Notes: generated by a model not told the origin, from the sequence alone. 64,000 bases of DNA from Paraburkholderia diazotrophica (GCF_900108945.1 NZ_FNYE01000004.1:186001-250000), one strand, 5' to 3'. Shown: positions 50,669-61,264, numbered from the stretch's first letter. Program-made: numbers and translations.

Positions 50669-52726
50669 TCAGGCGGCTTTATCCGGAACCGTTGCAAGAT
50701 CATCGGTCCAGACAGTCGCCTCCGAATCGCTCGGCGCGCGCCAGTCGCCGCGCGGTGACAGCGATCCGCCCGAGCCCACCTTCGGCGCGTTCGGCACGCA
50801 GCTCCGCTTGAACTGGCTCGTCTTGAAGAAACGCCACAAAAAGATGCCGAGATTGCGCTTGATCGCGGCGAGGTCGTACTCGTTGCGCGCAACGTGCGCG
50901 CCTTCCGGCCAGCCGCCCTTCTCCTTGTCGCGCCATGCGTGCAGCGCGAGGTACGCGACCTTCGAAGGCGCGAAGCCGTAGCGCAGGATGTAGTAGAGGT
51001 TGAAGTCCTGCAACTCGTAGGGCCCGATGAACGACTCGGTCTTCTGCTCGATCGCCCCCGCCGCCTTGCCGGGCACGAGTTCCGGGCTGATCTCGGTGGC
51101 GAGGATGTTGAGTAGCGTACCCGAGCCGCTCTTGCCGATCGCGCCCGTCTCCGCGACCCAGCGCACGAGATGCGTGATCAGCGTCTTCGGCACGCTCGCG
51201 TTCACGCTGTAGTGCGACATGTGATCGCCGACGCCATACGTGCACCAGCCGAGTGCCAGCTCGCTCAGATCGCCCGTGCCGATCACGATGCCGTTGTGGA
51301 AATTGGCGAGGCGGAACAGATGGTTCGTGCGCTCGCCCGCCTGCACGTTCTCGAATGTGATGTCGTACTTCGCCTCGCCCGCCGAATACGGATGGCCGAG
51401 GTCCTTCAGCATCTGCTCGCAGCTCGGCCGGATGTCGATTTCCATCGACGTGCAGCCGACCACTTCCATCAGCTCGCGCGCCTGCTTCAGCGTGCGCTCG
51501 CTGGTCGCAAAGCCCGGCATCGTCACGCCGATGATGTTCGTGCGCGGCAGCTTCAGACGATCCATTGCCTTCGCGCAGACGAGCAGCGCATGCGTCGAGT
51601 CGAGTCCGCCCGACACGCCGATCACGACCTTCTGGATGCGCGACGCCGACAGCCGCTGCACGAGCGCCTGTACCTGGATGTTATAGACCTCGTTGCAGCG
51701 TTCGTCGCGGCGGCGCGTATCGGCGGGCACGTACGGGAACCGCTCGACCTTGCGCTCGATCGGCAATGCGCGCGACGTATCGTGATCGATCGCGAAGCGC
51801 ACGATCCGGAACTTCGCCACTTCTTCCTTGTGACGCTGCACCGACATGCCGAAGGTCGTCTGCCGCATGCGTTCGTGCGAAAGCCGTTCAAGATCGACGT
51901 CCGCGAAGATCAGGTGCGAGTCGTCGAGAAAACGCTCGGACTCGGCGAGCATCTCGCCGTTTTCGCAGACCAACGCCTGGCCGTCCCACGCCATGTCCGT
52001 CGACGATTCGCCGCGCCCCGCCGACGTGTACAGATACGCCGCGAGACAGCGCGCCGACTGCTGGCCGACGAGCTGATGCCGGTAGCCCGACTTGCCGACC
52101 ACGATGTTCGACGCCGACAGGTTCACGAGCACCGTCGCGCCCGCGAGCGCCGCGAACGACGACGGCGGAATGGGCACCCACACGTCCTCGCAGATTTCGA
52201 CGTGAAAGCGGAAGTCGGGCACATCCGTCAGTTCGAACAGCAGCGACGCGCCGAACGGCACGCGCTCGCCGAGCAGCTCGATCTCGCGCGCGACGGCGCT
52301 GTCGGCGGGCGTGTACTGGCGCGCTTCGTAAAACTCACCGTAGTTCGGCAGATAGCTCTTCGGCACCGCACCCAATACAGCGCCGCGCGCGACGACCACC
52401 GCGCAGTTGAACAGGCTGTGGTCAACCTGCAGCGGCATGCCGACGATCAGCGCGGCGGACAGCTTCTTCGACGCATCGACGATCTTTGCCAGCGCTGTCT
52501 TGCATGCATCGAGCAGCGCGCCCTGATGAAAGAGATCGTCGCAGGTGTAGGCAGGCAGGCCGAGTTCCGGAAACGCGACGAGCGCCGCGCCTTTCGCTGC
52601 GGCTTCGCGCGCGAGCTTGAGCGTCTCGTCGGCGTTGAAGGCGGGGTCGGCCACCCGGCAGCGCGGCACGCCGACCGCGACGCGCGCAAAGCGATGCGAA
52701 TACAGGTTAAAGAAATTGCCTTTCAT
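50669..52726 (-). CDS. nadE: Glutamine-dependent NAD+ synthetase
   Basis: 685 aa. ATG 52726 ([11 protein letters not shown]) after AAGGA; the frame to 52816 is not used. N-terminal nitrilase-type amidotransferase domain (residues 1-300): Glu in [12 protein letters not shown], Lys in [14 protein letters not shown], Cys in [11 protein letters not shown]-terminal NAD synthase domain: PP-loop [14 protein letters not shown], then [34 protein letters not shown]. Amidates nicotinate-adenine dinucleotide with glutamine nitrogen. Full length. Forms a leftward unit with glnB. Confidence 0.93.
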   Translation of the reverse strand: MKGNFFNLYSHRFARVAVGVPRCRVADPAFNADETLKLAREAAAKGAALVAFPELGLPAYTCDDLFHQGALLDACKTALAKIVDASKKLSAALIVGMPLQVDHSLFNCAVVVARGAVLGAVPKSYLPNYGEFYEARQYTPADSAVAREIELLGERVPFGASLLFELTDVPDFRFHVEICEDVWVPIPPSSFAALAGATVLVNLSASNIVVGKSGYRHQLVGQQSARCLAAYLYTSAGRGESSTDMAWDGQALVCENGEMLAESERFLDDSHLIFADVDLERLSHERMRQTTFGMSVQRHKEEVAKFRIVRFAIDHDTSRALPIERKVERFPYVPADTRRRDERCNEVYNIQVQALVQRLSASRIQKVVIGVSGGLDSTHALLVCAKAMDRLKLPRTNIIGVTMPGFATSERTLKQARELMEVVGCTSMEIDIRPSCEQMLKDLGHPYSAGEAKYDITFENVQAGERTNHLFRLANFHNGIVIGTGDLSELALGWCTYGVGDHMSHYSVNASVPKTLITHLVRWVAETGAIGKSGSGTLLNILATEISPELVPGKAAGAIEQKTESFIGPYELQDFNLYYILRYGFAPSKVAYLALHAWRDKEKGGWPEGAHVARNEYDLAAIKRNLGIFLWRFFKTSQFKRSCVPNAPKVGSGGSLSPRGDWRAPSDSEATVWTDDLATVPDKAA

Positions 52727-53140
52727 GTCAGAGATTCCTTCGGGCGCGTGGGTCGGCCAATTGAACGGTTCGAATGGATAGAACGGATCGGACCGATCGG
52801 ACGACAAAGCGGTCACGCGACGGCTGCTATCGAACAGCGTAGATGATAAGCGGTAAGCGCATTCCAGGTCTCGATCCTGTACACGCGCAGGCCTTCACAC
52901 AATCGCCGCGCCCGCCGCAGACGCCACGCTGCGCACTCCGCGCACGCATTTGCATTAACATGGCCGTTCGTCGCGCCGCGCTGGAGTTAGCGCCTTGCCA
53001 TCGAATCGTCGTTGCATCGAGGTTGCATCGAGGCGAACGGGTCCCGCGCGCGCAGCACCCGCATATCGGCGTCCCCGAGTCCTGTCGGGTCGCGAGCCCA
53101 CGCGAGCACGCCAACACAGTATCGCCAACGGTCGAACAGA
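52727..53140. other. Divergent gap
   Basis: About 410 bases. A tandem duplicate GTTGCATCGAG (53011-53021, 53022-53032) is the only repeat. The nadE promoter lies at the left. No gene. Confidence 0.4.
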
Positions 53141-54313
53141 TTGAACCAGGAACGTTTTGATTACCGCGCGGGCATTCTCGCTTCGCCGCTCGAAGTGGAT
53201 GCCGCCGAGTGGAACGCGCTGCTCAGCCAGCAGGCGCAACCGACGCCTTTCTTGCGCCACGAATTCCTCAGCGCGCTGCACGCGACGCAATGCGCCGTCG
53301 CCGATACGGGCTGGGCGCCGCAGTTCGTCACGCTGACCGATCCGCGCACGGGCAAGCTGGCCGCGGCCACGCCCGTCTACGCAAAAGGCCACTCGTACGG
53401 AGAGTATGTGTTCGACTGGGCATGGGCGGACGCGTACAAGCGCAACGGCCTGCCCTACTATCCGAAACTGCTGTGCGCGGTGCCCTTCACGCCCGTGCAG
53501 GGCACGCGCCTGATCGCCGCCGACGAACACGCGCTGCGCCATCTCGCCGCCACGCTGATCGCGTTCGCCGAGCAGGCCGACGTATCGTCGCTGCACGTGC
53601 TCTTCCCGACCGAGACGGAAGCGCAGGTGCTGACGGACCTCGGCATGATGCAGCGCGAAGGCGTGCAGTTCCACTGGATCAACGAAGGCTACCGCGATTT
53701 CGACGAGTTCCTGTCGACGCTCGAACAGAAGAAGCGCAAGAACATCCGCGCCGAACGCCGCAAGGTGCGCGACGCGGGCATCACGTTTCGCCGCGTGCCG
53801 GGCGAAGACATCAGCGATGCCGAATGGCGCTTCTTCAGCAAGTGCTATCGGCAGACGTACCGCGAGCACTTTTCGAGTCCGTATCTGAATCTCGACTTCT
53901 TCCGGATGATCGGCGCGTCGATGCCCGAGAACCTGATGCTGGTGATCGCCGAATACGAAGGCAAGCCGATTGCGAGCTCGCTCGTCGTCTATCAGCGCGA
54001 CGGCGCGAACGCGGGCGGCACGCTCTACGGGCGCTACTGGGGCGCGCTCGAACACGTGCCCTGCCTGCACTTCGAGACCGCGTACTATCAGCCGCTCGAA
54101 TTCTGCATCGAGCAGAAGCTCGGCGTGTTCGAAGGTGGCGCACAGGGCGAACACAAGATGGCGCGCGGCTTCATGCCGACCGTCACGCGCTCGGCGCACT
54201 GGCTCGCGCATCCGGCGTTCTCGGATGCCGTCGCGCGGTTTCTCGACAGCGAAAAGAATCACATCCACGCGTACGTCGACGAACTGCGCGAACACAACCC
54301 GTTCAAGGACTAG
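53141..54313 (+). CDS. GNAT-fold peptidogalycan-biosynthesis-type protein
   Basis: About 390 aa. No ATG at the start: TTG 53141 (LNQERFDYRAG) is tentative, TTG 53012 would add 43 residues of poor composition. Family features of the DUF482 / GNAT type: WNALLSQQAQPTPFLRHEFLSAL, YGEYVFDWAWADAY, SSLHVLFPTETEAQVL, QFHWINEGYRDFDEFLSTLEQKKRKNIRAERRKV, then LFEGGAQGEHKMARGFMPT-like end. These proteins transfer aminoacyl or acyl groups; exact substrate unknown. Followed 9 bases later by the GIY-YIG gene, so cotranscribed. Confidence 0.75.
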   Translation: MNQERFDYRAGILASPLEVDAAEWNALLSQQAQPTPFLRHEFLSALHATQCAVADTGWAPQFVTLTDPRTGKLAAATPVYAKGHSYGEYVFDWAWADAYKRNGLPYYPKLLCAVPFTPVQGTRLIAADEHALRHLAATLIAFAEQADVSSLHVLFPTETEAQVLTDLGMMQREGVQFHWINEGYRDFDEFLSTLEQKKRKNIRAERRKVRDAGITFRRVPGEDISDAEWRFFSKCYRQTYREHFSSPYLNLDFFRMIGASMPENLMLVIAEYEGKPIASSLVVYQRDGANAGGTLYGRYWGALEHVPCLHFETAYYQPLEFCIEQKLGVFEGGAQGEHKMARGFMPTVTRSAHWLAHPAFSDAVARFLDSEKNHIHAYVDELREHNPFKD

Positions 54314-54322
54314 GCGCGCGCC

Positions 54323-54631
54323 ATGCCGTGGTTTCTGTATCTGATCGAATGCTCGGACGGCAGCGTCTACACGGGCATCGCCACCGACGTCGCGGCGCGC
54401 TTCGACAAGCACTGCAACGGCACGGGCGCGCGCTACACGCGCTCGCGCAAGCCCGTGCGCCTGCTCGCGTCGTTCGAACTCGCCGACCGGTCGAGCGCAT
54501 TGCGGGCCGAGTACCGCGTCAAGCAGCTCGCGCCCGCGCAGAAGCGGGAGCTGGCGTCGGGGGCGCGGACGCTCGAATCCGTGCTGCCCGCGCTGAGCGA
54601 AGCAGAGGCGCCGGACGTCGAGGAAGCCTGA
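54323..54631 (+). CDS. GIY-YIG nuclease-family protein (YhbQ-type)
   Basis: 102 aa, family length. Core motif: WFLYLIECSDGSVYTGIATDVAARFDKH, with the Y-x-x-x-C...Y-T-G pattern of the fold, R in ARF and K in RKPVRLLASFEL, Glu in RAEYRVKQL. Endonuclease-like; E. coli YhbQ has a damage-repair link. The fold is sure, the function is not. Confidence 0.85.
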   Translation: MPWFLYLIECSDGSVYTGIATDVAARFDKHCNGTGARYTRSRKPVRLLASFELADRSSALRAEYRVKQLAPAQKRELASGARTLESVLPALSEAEAPDVEEA

Positions 54632-54786
54632 TCCGTATTCATGACGCGCCGCGCCGTTGTCCGCGCAGCAACAGTGTTTTCAACAATCGCGCCTCGACGC
54701 GCCTCTGGCCCGAAAGCATACTACCCCACACCGAATCAATACCGACGCAGTGCCTCTACCTGGCAGAAACCTCAAGGGAAAAGCAA

Positions 54787-55116
54787 ATGGACGAGCGTAA
54801 GCGTGACAGCATGATTGCGTATCTGCGCCGCCGGATGGCGCAAGTCGGCATCAGGATCACCGATCTCGCGGCTGCACTGGCCGAAGAGCGCACGCGCCAG
54901 AAATCGGCGCGTTTTCGCAGCGCTTCCGGTGATACGTGGGACGGCAAAGGGAATCTGCCGCAGTGGCTGAGCCAGGCCGTCAGCGCCGGTCAGTCGATGG
55001 AGCACTTCGCCGTCGAGAAGCGCGCCACGCGGTCCAAACCGGCGGCTCGCCCGACCGTCGACTGGCGCCAGGACCCGTTCGCCGGCACGCGGCTCGCGAC
55101 AATGCGCCCGCAGTAA
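54787..55116 (+). CDS. H-NS-like nucleoid-associated protein
   Basis: 109 aa. ATG 54787 with AAGGGA upstream; the frame in another register further left is a shadow. N-terminal helices (RKRDSMIAYLRRRMAQVGIRITDLAAALAEE), then the H-NS-type DNA-binding element ARFRSASGDTWDGKGNLPQWL, where G-x-T-W-x-G-x-G-x-x-P-x-W-L is the family core. Basic tail. Small H-NS homologues of this layout occur in Burkholderia and often silence acquired genes. A terminator follows. Confidence 0.8.
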   Translation: MDERKRDSMIAYLRRRMAQVGIRITDLAAALAEERTRQKSARFRSASGDTWDGKGNLPQWLSQAVSAGQSMEHFAVEKRATRSKPAARPTVDWRQDPFAGTRLATMRPQ

Positions 55117-55136
55117 GCGCACGCAACGCGCCGCCC

Positions 55137-55167
55137 AAAAACAAAAACGCTCCCGAAGGAGCGTTTT
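55137..55167. terminator. Bidirectional terminator
   Basis: AAAACGCTCC-CGAA-GGAGCGTTTT, perfect 10-bp stem, with A- and T-tracts on either side. Between the convergent H-NS-like and ppa genes. Confidence 0.85.
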
Positions 55168-55191
55168 GCCAGCAGACCTTCAGCGTACCGA

Positions 55192-55719
55192 TTACTTCTT
55201 GTAGTTCGCCACGCCTTCGCTGATTTCCTTGTGGGCGGCATCGACGCCCGCCCAGCCTTCGACCTTCACCCACTTGCCCTTCTCCAGCGCCTTGTATTGC
55301 TCGAAGAAGTGCTTGATCTGATCCTTCAGGTATTGCGGCACGTCGTCGATCGACTTCAGGTCCGCCGTCATCGGGCAGATCTTGTCGTGCGGCACGGCGA
55401 TCAGCTTCGCGTCGACGCCCGATTCGTCCGTCATCTGCAGCATGCCCAGCGCGCGTGCGCGCACCACGGAACCGGCCAGCAGCGGGAACGGCGTGATCAC
55501 CAGCACGTCGACGGGGTCGCCGTCGCCCGACAGCGTCTGCGGAATGAAGCCGTAGTTCGCCGGATAACGCATGCCCGTGCCGATGAAGCGGTCGACGACG
55601 AGCATGCCCAGTTCCTTGTCCGCCTCGTACTTCACCGGATCGCTTTGCGCCGGAATTTCGATGATGACGTTGAAGTCTTGCGGGAGGTCTTTACCAGGGG
55701 GGACGTGATTGAAGCTCAT
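55192..55719 (-). CDS. ppa: Inorganic pyrophosphatase
   Basis: 175 aa, family I length. VNI-like start ([17 protein letters not shown]), then [23 protein letters not shown] with the signature D-G-D-P-V-D-V-L-V that binds magnesium, [20 protein letters not shown] and [19 protein letters not shown]. Hydrolyses pyrophosphate to phosphate, essential. Monocistronic between two terminators. Confidence 0.95.
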   Translation of the reverse strand: MSFNHVPPGKDLPQDFNVIIEIPAQSDPVKYEADKELGMLVVDRFIGTGMRYPANYGFIPQTLSGDGDPVDVLVITPFPLLAGSVVRARALGMLQMTDESGVDAKLIAVPHDKICPMTADLKSIDDVPQYLKDQIKHFFEQYKALEKGKWVKVEGWAGVDAAHKEISEGVANYKK

Positions 55720-56075
55720 GGCGCTCTCTGATCAGGATGAAATGTGAAAGATGGCGCGCGGCGCGCGCTGCGTTCGCGATACGGAACGCGGCGCCGCAAC
55801 CCGGACACTGCGGAATGCGCCATTATAGCCAATCGGCCAATGACACCCTCGTGGCGATCGGCGCGATAATCGTCGTACGACTGGCGGCATCCGTTCGCCG
55901 AGGCGCACGTTATGTCGGCATCCTTTCGCCGGCATCCGTCCCTGGTCGCCGCGCATCGCGCGCTGCCAGTCCTTATGGACGGTTCCGTTGTGCCCGTCAT
56001 ACGCGCAAGGCCATCGTCGTCCGCTGTCCCGTTTTTTCGTGGGTCGTCCTCTGTCGCCTCAGGCAAGGAGCATGT
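55720..56075. other. Gap before the aldehyde dehydrogenase gene
   Basis: About 356 bases, divergent promoters of ppa and the 56076 gene. No repeat or gene seen. Confidence 0.35.
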
Positions 56076-57515
56076 GTGGAAGAAGCGAAACACTTCATCG
56101 GCGGTGAATGGGCCGCATCATCGGGCGGGGAGACGATCCCCGTCGTCGATCCCTCCGACGGCCAGCCGTTCACGACGCTCGCGCGCGGCACCGCCGCCGA
56201 CATCGATACCGCCGTCCAGTCCGCGCGGCGCGCGTACGACGGCGCATGGGGCGCCGCCAGCGCAGCCGAGCGCGGCCGTCTGCTGTACCGGCTGTCGATG
56301 CTCGTCGCCGCCTGCCACGAAGAGCTGGCGCAGATCGAAGCGCGCGACACGGGCAAGCCGCTCAAGCAGGCACGCGGCGACGCGGCCGCGCTCGCGCGCT
56401 ACTTCGAGTTCTATGCGGGCGCCGCCGACAAGCTGCACGGCGAGACGCTGCCCTACCAGAACGGCTACACCGTCTTCACGATCCGCGAGCCGCACGGTGT
56501 CACGGGCCACATCGTGCCGTGGAACTATCCGATGCAGATCTTCGGGCGCAGCGTGGGCGCGGCGCTCGCGGCGGGGAACGCGTGCGTCGTGAAGCCTGCC
56601 GAGGACGCGTGCCTTTCCGTGCTGCGCGTCGCCGAACTCGCGGCCGAAGCGGGTCTGCCGGCGGGCGCGCTCAACGTCGTCACCGGCTACGGACACGAAG
56701 CAGGCGCGGCGCTCGCGCGCCATCCCGGCATCGATCACATTTCGTTCACCGGCTCGCCCGAAACGGGCAAGCTCGTCACGCAGATGGCGGCCGACAACCA
56801 CGTGCCCGTCACGCTCGAACTGGGCGGCAAGTCGCCGCAAATCGTGTTCGGGGATGCCGACCTCGACGCCGCGCTGCCCACGCTGGTCAGCGCGATCGTG
56901 CAGAACGCCGGGCAGACCTGCTCGGCGGGCAGCCGCGTGCTGATCGAGCGGAGCATCTACGAGCCGCTGCTCGACAGGCTCGCGAGCGCGTTCAGTGCGC
57001 TGCGTGTAGGTCCGGCGCACGCGGATCTCGACTGCGGACCGCTGATCAGCGCGAAGCAGCAGCGCCGCGTATGGGACTTCCTGTCGGACGCGCAGCACGA
57101 CAGCATCCCGATGGCGGCGCACGGCGAAGTGATCGCGGAAGCGCCGGACGACGGCTTCTATCAGGCGCCGACCCTGCTGCGCGACGTGCCGCCCACACAC
57201 CGGCTCGCGCGCGAAGAAGTGTTCGGCCCGGTGCTCGCCGCGCTGCCGTTCGCCGACGAAGGCGAAGCGCTCGCATTGGCCAACGGCACGCAGTACGGCC
57301 TTGTCGCGGGCATCTGGACGCGCGACGGCGCACGCCAGTTGCGCATCGCGAGACGCGTGCGCTCGGGGCAGGTGTTCATCAACAACTATGGCGCGGGCGG
57401 CGGCGTCGAGCTGCCGTTCGGCGGTGTCAAGCATTCGGGCCACGGCCGCGAGAAAGGCTTCGAAGCGCTGTACGGCTTCACAGTGCTGAAGACCGTCGCG
57501 ATCAAACACGGCTGA
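56076..57515 (+). CDS. NAD(P)-dependent aldehyde dehydrogenase
   Basis: 479 aa. GTG 56076 (VEEAKHFIGGEW) with AAGGAG upstream; the longer frame to 55737 is not used. Catalytic Glu in VTLELGGKSPQ and catalytic Cys in NAGQTCSAGSR (about residue 285), NAD fold elements SFTGSPETGK and PWNYPMQI. Oxidises an aldehyde to the acid. Followed by an SDR gene and an MFS importer, suggesting a small catabolic group; substrate unknown. Confidence 0.9.
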   Translation: MEEAKHFIGGEWAASSGGETIPVVDPSDGQPFTTLARGTAADIDTAVQSARRAYDGAWGAASAAERGRLLYRLSMLVAACHEELAQIEARDTGKPLKQARGDAAALARYFEFYAGAADKLHGETLPYQNGYTVFTIREPHGVTGHIVPWNYPMQIFGRSVGAALAAGNACVVKPAEDACLSVLRVAELAAEAGLPAGALNVVTGYGHEAGAALARHPGIDHISFTGSPETGKLVTQMAADNHVPVTLELGGKSPQIVFGDADLDAALPTLVSAIVQNAGQTCSAGSRVLIERSIYEPLLDRLASAFSALRVGPAHADLDCGPLISAKQQRRVWDFLSDAQHDSIPMAAHGEVIAEAPDDGFYQAPTLLRDVPPTHRLAREEVFGPVLAALPFADEGEALALANGTQYGLVAGIWTRDGARQLRIARRVRSGQVFINNYGAGGGVELPFGGVKHSGHGREKGFEALYGFTVLKTVAIKHG

Positions 57516-57622
57516 TGCAGAGCGGCAAACAACGCCAAACGATTCGCACAACAACAGCAACCATCTTTCATGGAACGGGAGCAAGGGCCGCGGCTCTGAC
57601 TCCCATCGACAGAGGAGACATC

Positions 57623-58381
57623 ATGCGGCTGACAGGCAAAACGGCCATCGTCACAGGCGGCGGCTCGGGCTTTGGCGAAGGCATCGCGAAGACCTATGCG
57701 CGCGAAGGCGCAAACGTCGTCGTCAACGATCTGAACGGCCCGGCCGCCGAGCGTGTCGCGAGCGAGATCGCGCTGGCGGGCGGCAAGGCGATTGCCGTCG
57801 CGGGCGACGTCACGCGCGCGGATGACTGGAGCGCGTTGCGCGCCGCTGCCATCGAAGATTTCGGCAGCGTGCAGATCGTCGTCAACAACGCGGGCACCAC
57901 GCATCGGAACAAGCCGGTGCTCGAAGTCACGGAAGCCGAGTTCGACCGCGTGTACGCCGTCAACGTGAAGAGCATCTATTGGAGCGTGCGCGAATTCGTC
58001 CCGTACTTCCGCGAGCAAGGCGGGGGCGTGTTCGTCAATATCGCGTCGACGGCGGGCGTGCGGCCGCGCCCTGGCCTCGTCTGGTACAACGGCAGCAAGG
58101 GCGCCGTGATTGTCGCGAGCAAGGCGCTTGCCGTCGAGCTCGGGCCGGACCGCATTCGCGTGAACTGCGTAAACCCGGTGATCGGCGAGACGGGACTGCT
58201 GACGGAGTTCATGGGCGTCGAAGATACGCCGGAGAACCGGCAGAAGTTTCTGGCGGGCATTCCGCTCGGCCGCTTCTCGAGGCCGCAGGACATCGCGAAT
58301 GCCGCGCTTTATCTCGCGTCGGACGAAGCGGAGTTCATCACGGGCGTGTGTCTCGAAGTGGACGGCGGACGCTGCGTGTAG
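57623..58381 (+). CDS. Short-chain dehydrogenase/reductase
   Basis: 252 aa. ATG 57623 with AGAGGAG before it. Cofactor motif IVTGGGSGFGEGIA, NNAG, catalytic Ser in NIASTAGVRP and Tyr-Lys in VWYNGSKGA, then NCVNPVIGETGLL. Probably NAD-dependent 3-oxoacyl/sugar or hydroxy-acid oxidation. About 108 bases after the aldehyde dehydrogenase; common reading direction and a shared pathway are likely but not shown. Confidence 0.9.
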   Translation: MRLTGKTAIVTGGGSGFGEGIAKTYAREGANVVVNDLNGPAAERVASEIALAGGKAIAVAGDVTRADDWSALRAAAIEDFGSVQIVVNNAGTTHRNKPVLEVTEAEFDRVYAVNVKSIYWSVREFVPYFREQGGGVFVNIASTAGVRPRPGLVWYNGSKGAVIVASKALAVELGPDRIRVNCVNPVIGETGLLTEFMGVEDTPENRQKFLAGIPLGRFSRPQDIANAALYLASDEAEFITGVCLEVDGGRCV

Positions 58382-58626
58382 CGGCATGTGAGGTGCGCTT
58401 TGGGCCGGGCGTTCCTGCCACGCGCGGGCGCGGGCGCGCGTGCGCCGCACTGCATGTGCGCGTTAGCGATTGAAAAGTCAGTGTATTCCCCGACGTCAAG
58501 CGGCTTTTCAGCGCGCGTTGAACGTTTAGAATCGCGAACGGCGGTACGTCATTTCCACAATAACGAGCTTTGCATAGGACCGGCGTAAGGCGCTAAAGCG
58601 CCAACGCTGGTCGATAGGAGACACGC

Positions 58627-59946
58627 GTGTCCAGTCCTGCGAATCCGCTTCACCATCCCGGCGCAGGCGCGCCGCCTTCCACTTTCGAAGAGGCGACCTA
58701 CAGGAAAGTCGCCTGGCGTCTGACGCCGCTTCTGATGCTCAGCTATGTCGTCGCGTATCTGGATCGCGTGAACGTCGGCTTTGCGAAGCTCGGCATGAGC
58801 GCCGACCTGGGCCTCTCCGATGCCGTCTACGGTTTCGGCGCGGGCATCTTCTTCATCGGCTATTTCATCTTCGAAGTGCCGAGCAACATCATCCTGCATC
58901 GCGTCGGCGCGCGGGTGTGGATCGCGCGGATCATGGTGTCGTGGGGCATCATCTCGATGCTGACGATGTTCGTCACCACGCCCACGATGTTCTACGCGAT
59001 GCGCTTTCTGCTCGGTCTCGCGGAAGCGGGCTTCTTCCCCGGCATCATCCTGTACCTGACCTACTGGTATCCGGCGCACCGGCGCGGCCGCATGACCACG
59101 TGGTTCATGACGGCCATCGCGATTTCGGGCGTCGTCGGCGGGCCGATCTCGGGCTACATCCTGAAAGCGTTCAATGGCGCGAACGGCTGGCATGGCTGGC
59201 AATGGCTGTTCCTGCTCGAAGGCATCCCGTCCGTGATCGTCGGTATCCTGGTGTTCGTCGTGCTCGACGATCGCATCTCGAAGGCGAAATGGCTGACGGA
59301 TCAGGAGCGGGAACTGCTCGAGCGCAATATCGCCGCGGAAGAAGCGACCAAAGAGGATCACTCGATCGGCAAGGTGATGATGAGCCCGCGCGTGCTGCTG
59401 ATGAGCCTGATCTACTTCTCGTTCGTGATGGGCCTGTACGGCGTGAGCTTCTGGCTGCCGACCATCATCAAGTCGACGGGCGTCACCGATGCGTTCATGA
59501 TCGGCCTGCTTTCGGCGATTCCGTTCGCTGCTGCCGTGATCGCGATGGTGCTCGTCGCGCGCAGCGCCGACCGCACACGCGAGCGTCGCTGGCACGTCGC
59601 GCTGCCGGGATTCGCGGGCGCGCTCGGCCTCGTGTTGTCTGTGGTCTGGGCGCACGATACGACGCTCGCGATGGCCGCGCTCACGCTCGCGACGATGGGC
59701 ATCATCACGACGCTGCCGCTCTTCTGGAGTTTGCCGACGTCCTTCCTCGCGGGCACGGGCGCAGCGGCGGGCATCGCGATGATCAATTCGATCGGCAATC
59801 TCGCGGGCTTCCTGAGCCCGTACGCGGTGGGCTGGCTCAAGCAGCTCACGTCGACCACCGACTCGGGCATGTACATGCTCGCCGCATTCATGATCCTCGG
59901 CGGACTGCTCGCGATCAGCGTACCGGCGCGGCTCGTGAACAAATAA
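58627..59946 (+). CDS. MFS transporter, ACS family (tartrate/phthalate-type)
   Basis: 439 aa from GTG with GATAGGAG upstream. Twelve hydrophobic segments. First helix motif MLSYVVAYLDRVNVGFAKLGM and first loop of the anion:cation symporter family; LAEAGFFPGIILYLTYWYPAHRRGRM and YGVSFWLPTIIKSTGV follow. Uptake of organic acid anions with protons is the family role, consistent with the two upstream dehydrogenases as catabolic enzymes. Terminated by the hairpin at 59980. Confidence 0.9.
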   Translation: MSSPANPLHHPGAGAPPSTFEEATYRKVAWRLTPLLMLSYVVAYLDRVNVGFAKLGMSADLGLSDAVYGFGAGIFFIGYFIFEVPSNIILHRVGARVWIARIMVSWGIISMLTMFVTTPTMFYAMRFLLGLAEAGFFPGIILYLTYWYPAHRRGRMTTWFMTAIAISGVVGGPISGYILKAFNGANGWHGWQWLFLLEGIPSVIVGILVFVVLDDRISKAKWLTDQERELLERNIAAEEATKEDHSIGKVMMSPRVLLMSLIYFSFVMGLYGVSFWLPTIIKSTGVTDAFMIGLLSAIPFAAAVIAMVLVARSADRTRERRWHVALPGFAGALGLVLSVVWAHDTTLAMAALTLATMGIITTLPLFWSLPTSFLAGTGAAAGIAMINSIGNLAGFLSPYAVGWLKQLTSTTDSGMYMLAAFMILGGLLAISVPARLVNK

Positions 59947-59979
59947 TCGCGTACCGCTGTTGTGCGGTTTCGAGCAAGA

Positions 59980-60017
59980 AAAAACCCTCGATGACCAGAG
60001 AGTCACCGAGGGTTTTT
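59980..60017. terminator. Bidirectional terminator
   Basis: AAAAACCCTCG / CGAGGGTTTTT, 11-bp stem with a 16-base loop holding GAC/GTC. Between the convergent MFS and hemY genes. Confidence 0.85.
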
Positions 60018-60071
60018 CATCTGCGTTATCCGCGTCATCTGCGCTATCTGCGGCCAGAGCCGTTCAGCCCA

Positions 60072-61262
60072 TCAGACGATGTTCATCGCGAGCGCGCTCT
60101 CACGATAGTGCTCGCTCGCCTTCGACGCATCGCCCAGTTGTTCGTGCAGCCGCGCAAGCGCACGGTGTGAGCGGATCTTGAGCGTCTCGTTGTCGGCTTG
60201 CTTGAGCGCCTGTTCGAGGAACGATTGCGCCTTGCCCCACAACTGCTGATGCAGACACAGACGGCCCAGCGTGAACAGCAGATCGGCGTCGTCAGGGCGC
60301 TCCTTGCGCCAGCCTTCGGCCTTCTGGATCAACGGCAGCGCGTCGCCGCCCGTCGTATCCGGATAGCGGCGCAAGAGGCGCGCGTCCCAGTTCTGCGCGA
60401 GCGCTTCCTCGACGATTTTGCGCGCCTCCTGCGGACGGTTCAGCGCGACCAGCAATTCGGCCGCGAGATCGGCGAGGCGCGGCGAATGGCGCTCGGTCGG
60501 CGTCAGCGAATGCCACAGTTCGAGCAGCGCGTCGGCATTGTGCCGGCGATCGCGCAACAGGTTTTCCGCCGCCAGCTGCCGCAGACGCACGGCCACGGCG
60601 GGATGAATCGCCTCGCGCTTTTCGAGCGTCTTCACGAGCTTGAGCACTTCGCCCCAGTTCTTCAATTGCTGCTGCGCGCGCAACGCAATCTGCTGCGCAT
60701 GAATGCGGCGGCCGCCCTGCGACTGCATTTCGGTGAGCGCGAGCAGCGCGCCATCGGCATCGCGGCCATCGGCGCGCATGTCGGCCGTCGCCATCAGACG
60801 CGCATCCTGCCAGTCGGTTGCATCGATCTGCGCGAGATATTCGTCGCGGCGCGCGTACTCGTGCATCCGGTGCGCGGCGTTCGCCGCGATCAGGCCCGCC
60901 GCGCCCTTGTTGTCGGGATTCGCGAGCGAATCGCGTGCGGCCTTTTCGGCGCGCGAAAAGCGCCCGGCATACAGATTCGCGATCGCATCACGCAACGCCG
61001 AATGCGCCTTCGCGACGCGCTGACGCGCGCGGTACGCGGCCACGCGCCGCGGCATGCCCCAGATGTTGCGCACGATGCGCAGCAGCACATACATCACGAT
61101 GAACGTGACGATCAGGCCGACGACGAACAGGTTCAACGAAATATCGACGCGATACGGCGGATAGACGAGCAGCACCTGGCCGGTGTCGAAGCGCCCGACG
61201 AGTGCGAGCGCGACGGCGATCGCGAACAGGAATGCGAGCCAGAGAAGTCCACGCAGCGCCAT
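60072..61262 (-). CDS. hemY: HemY-type tetrapyrrole-cluster membrane protein
   Basis: 396 aa. ATG 61262. Two membrane helices at the N-terminus (LLWLAFLFAIAVALALVGRFD and LNLFVVGLIVTFIVMYVLLRIV), then TPR-like helical repeats (RAEKAARDSLANPDNKGAAGLIAANAAHRMHEYARRDEYL and so on). Found with hemDX and hemC in beta- and gamma-proteobacteria; role in late heme synthesis is unclear. Not the protoporphyrinogen oxidase also called HemY in other bacteria. 2 bases after hemDX. Confidence 0.9.
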   Translation of the reverse strand: MALRGLLWLAFLFAIAVALALVGRFDTGQVLLVYPPYRVDISLNLFVVGLIVTFIVMYVLLRIVRNIWGMPRRVAAYRARQRVAKAHSALRDAIANLYAGRFSRAEKAARDSLANPDNKGAAGLIAANAAHRMHEYARRDEYLAQIDATDWQDARLMATADMRADGRDADGALLALTEMQSQGGRRIHAQQIALRAQQQLKNWGEVLKLVKTLEKREAIHPAVAVRLRQLAAENLLRDRRHNADALLELWHSLTPTERHSPRLADLAAELLVALNRPQEARKIVEEALAQNWDARLLRRYPDTTGGDALPLIQKAEGWRKERPDDADLLFTLGRLCLHQQLWGKAQSFLEQALKQADNETLKIRSHRALARLHEQLGDASKASEHYRESALAMNIV

Positions 61263-61264
61263 GA

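Noticed and set aside
51170..52846. 558-aa rightward frame opposite nadE
   Set aside because: Antisense shadow of nadE with the same compositional bias. Similar shadows at 29033-30448, 36347-37726, 56118-57584, 58549-60006 and 61283-63547 were dismissed for the same reason.
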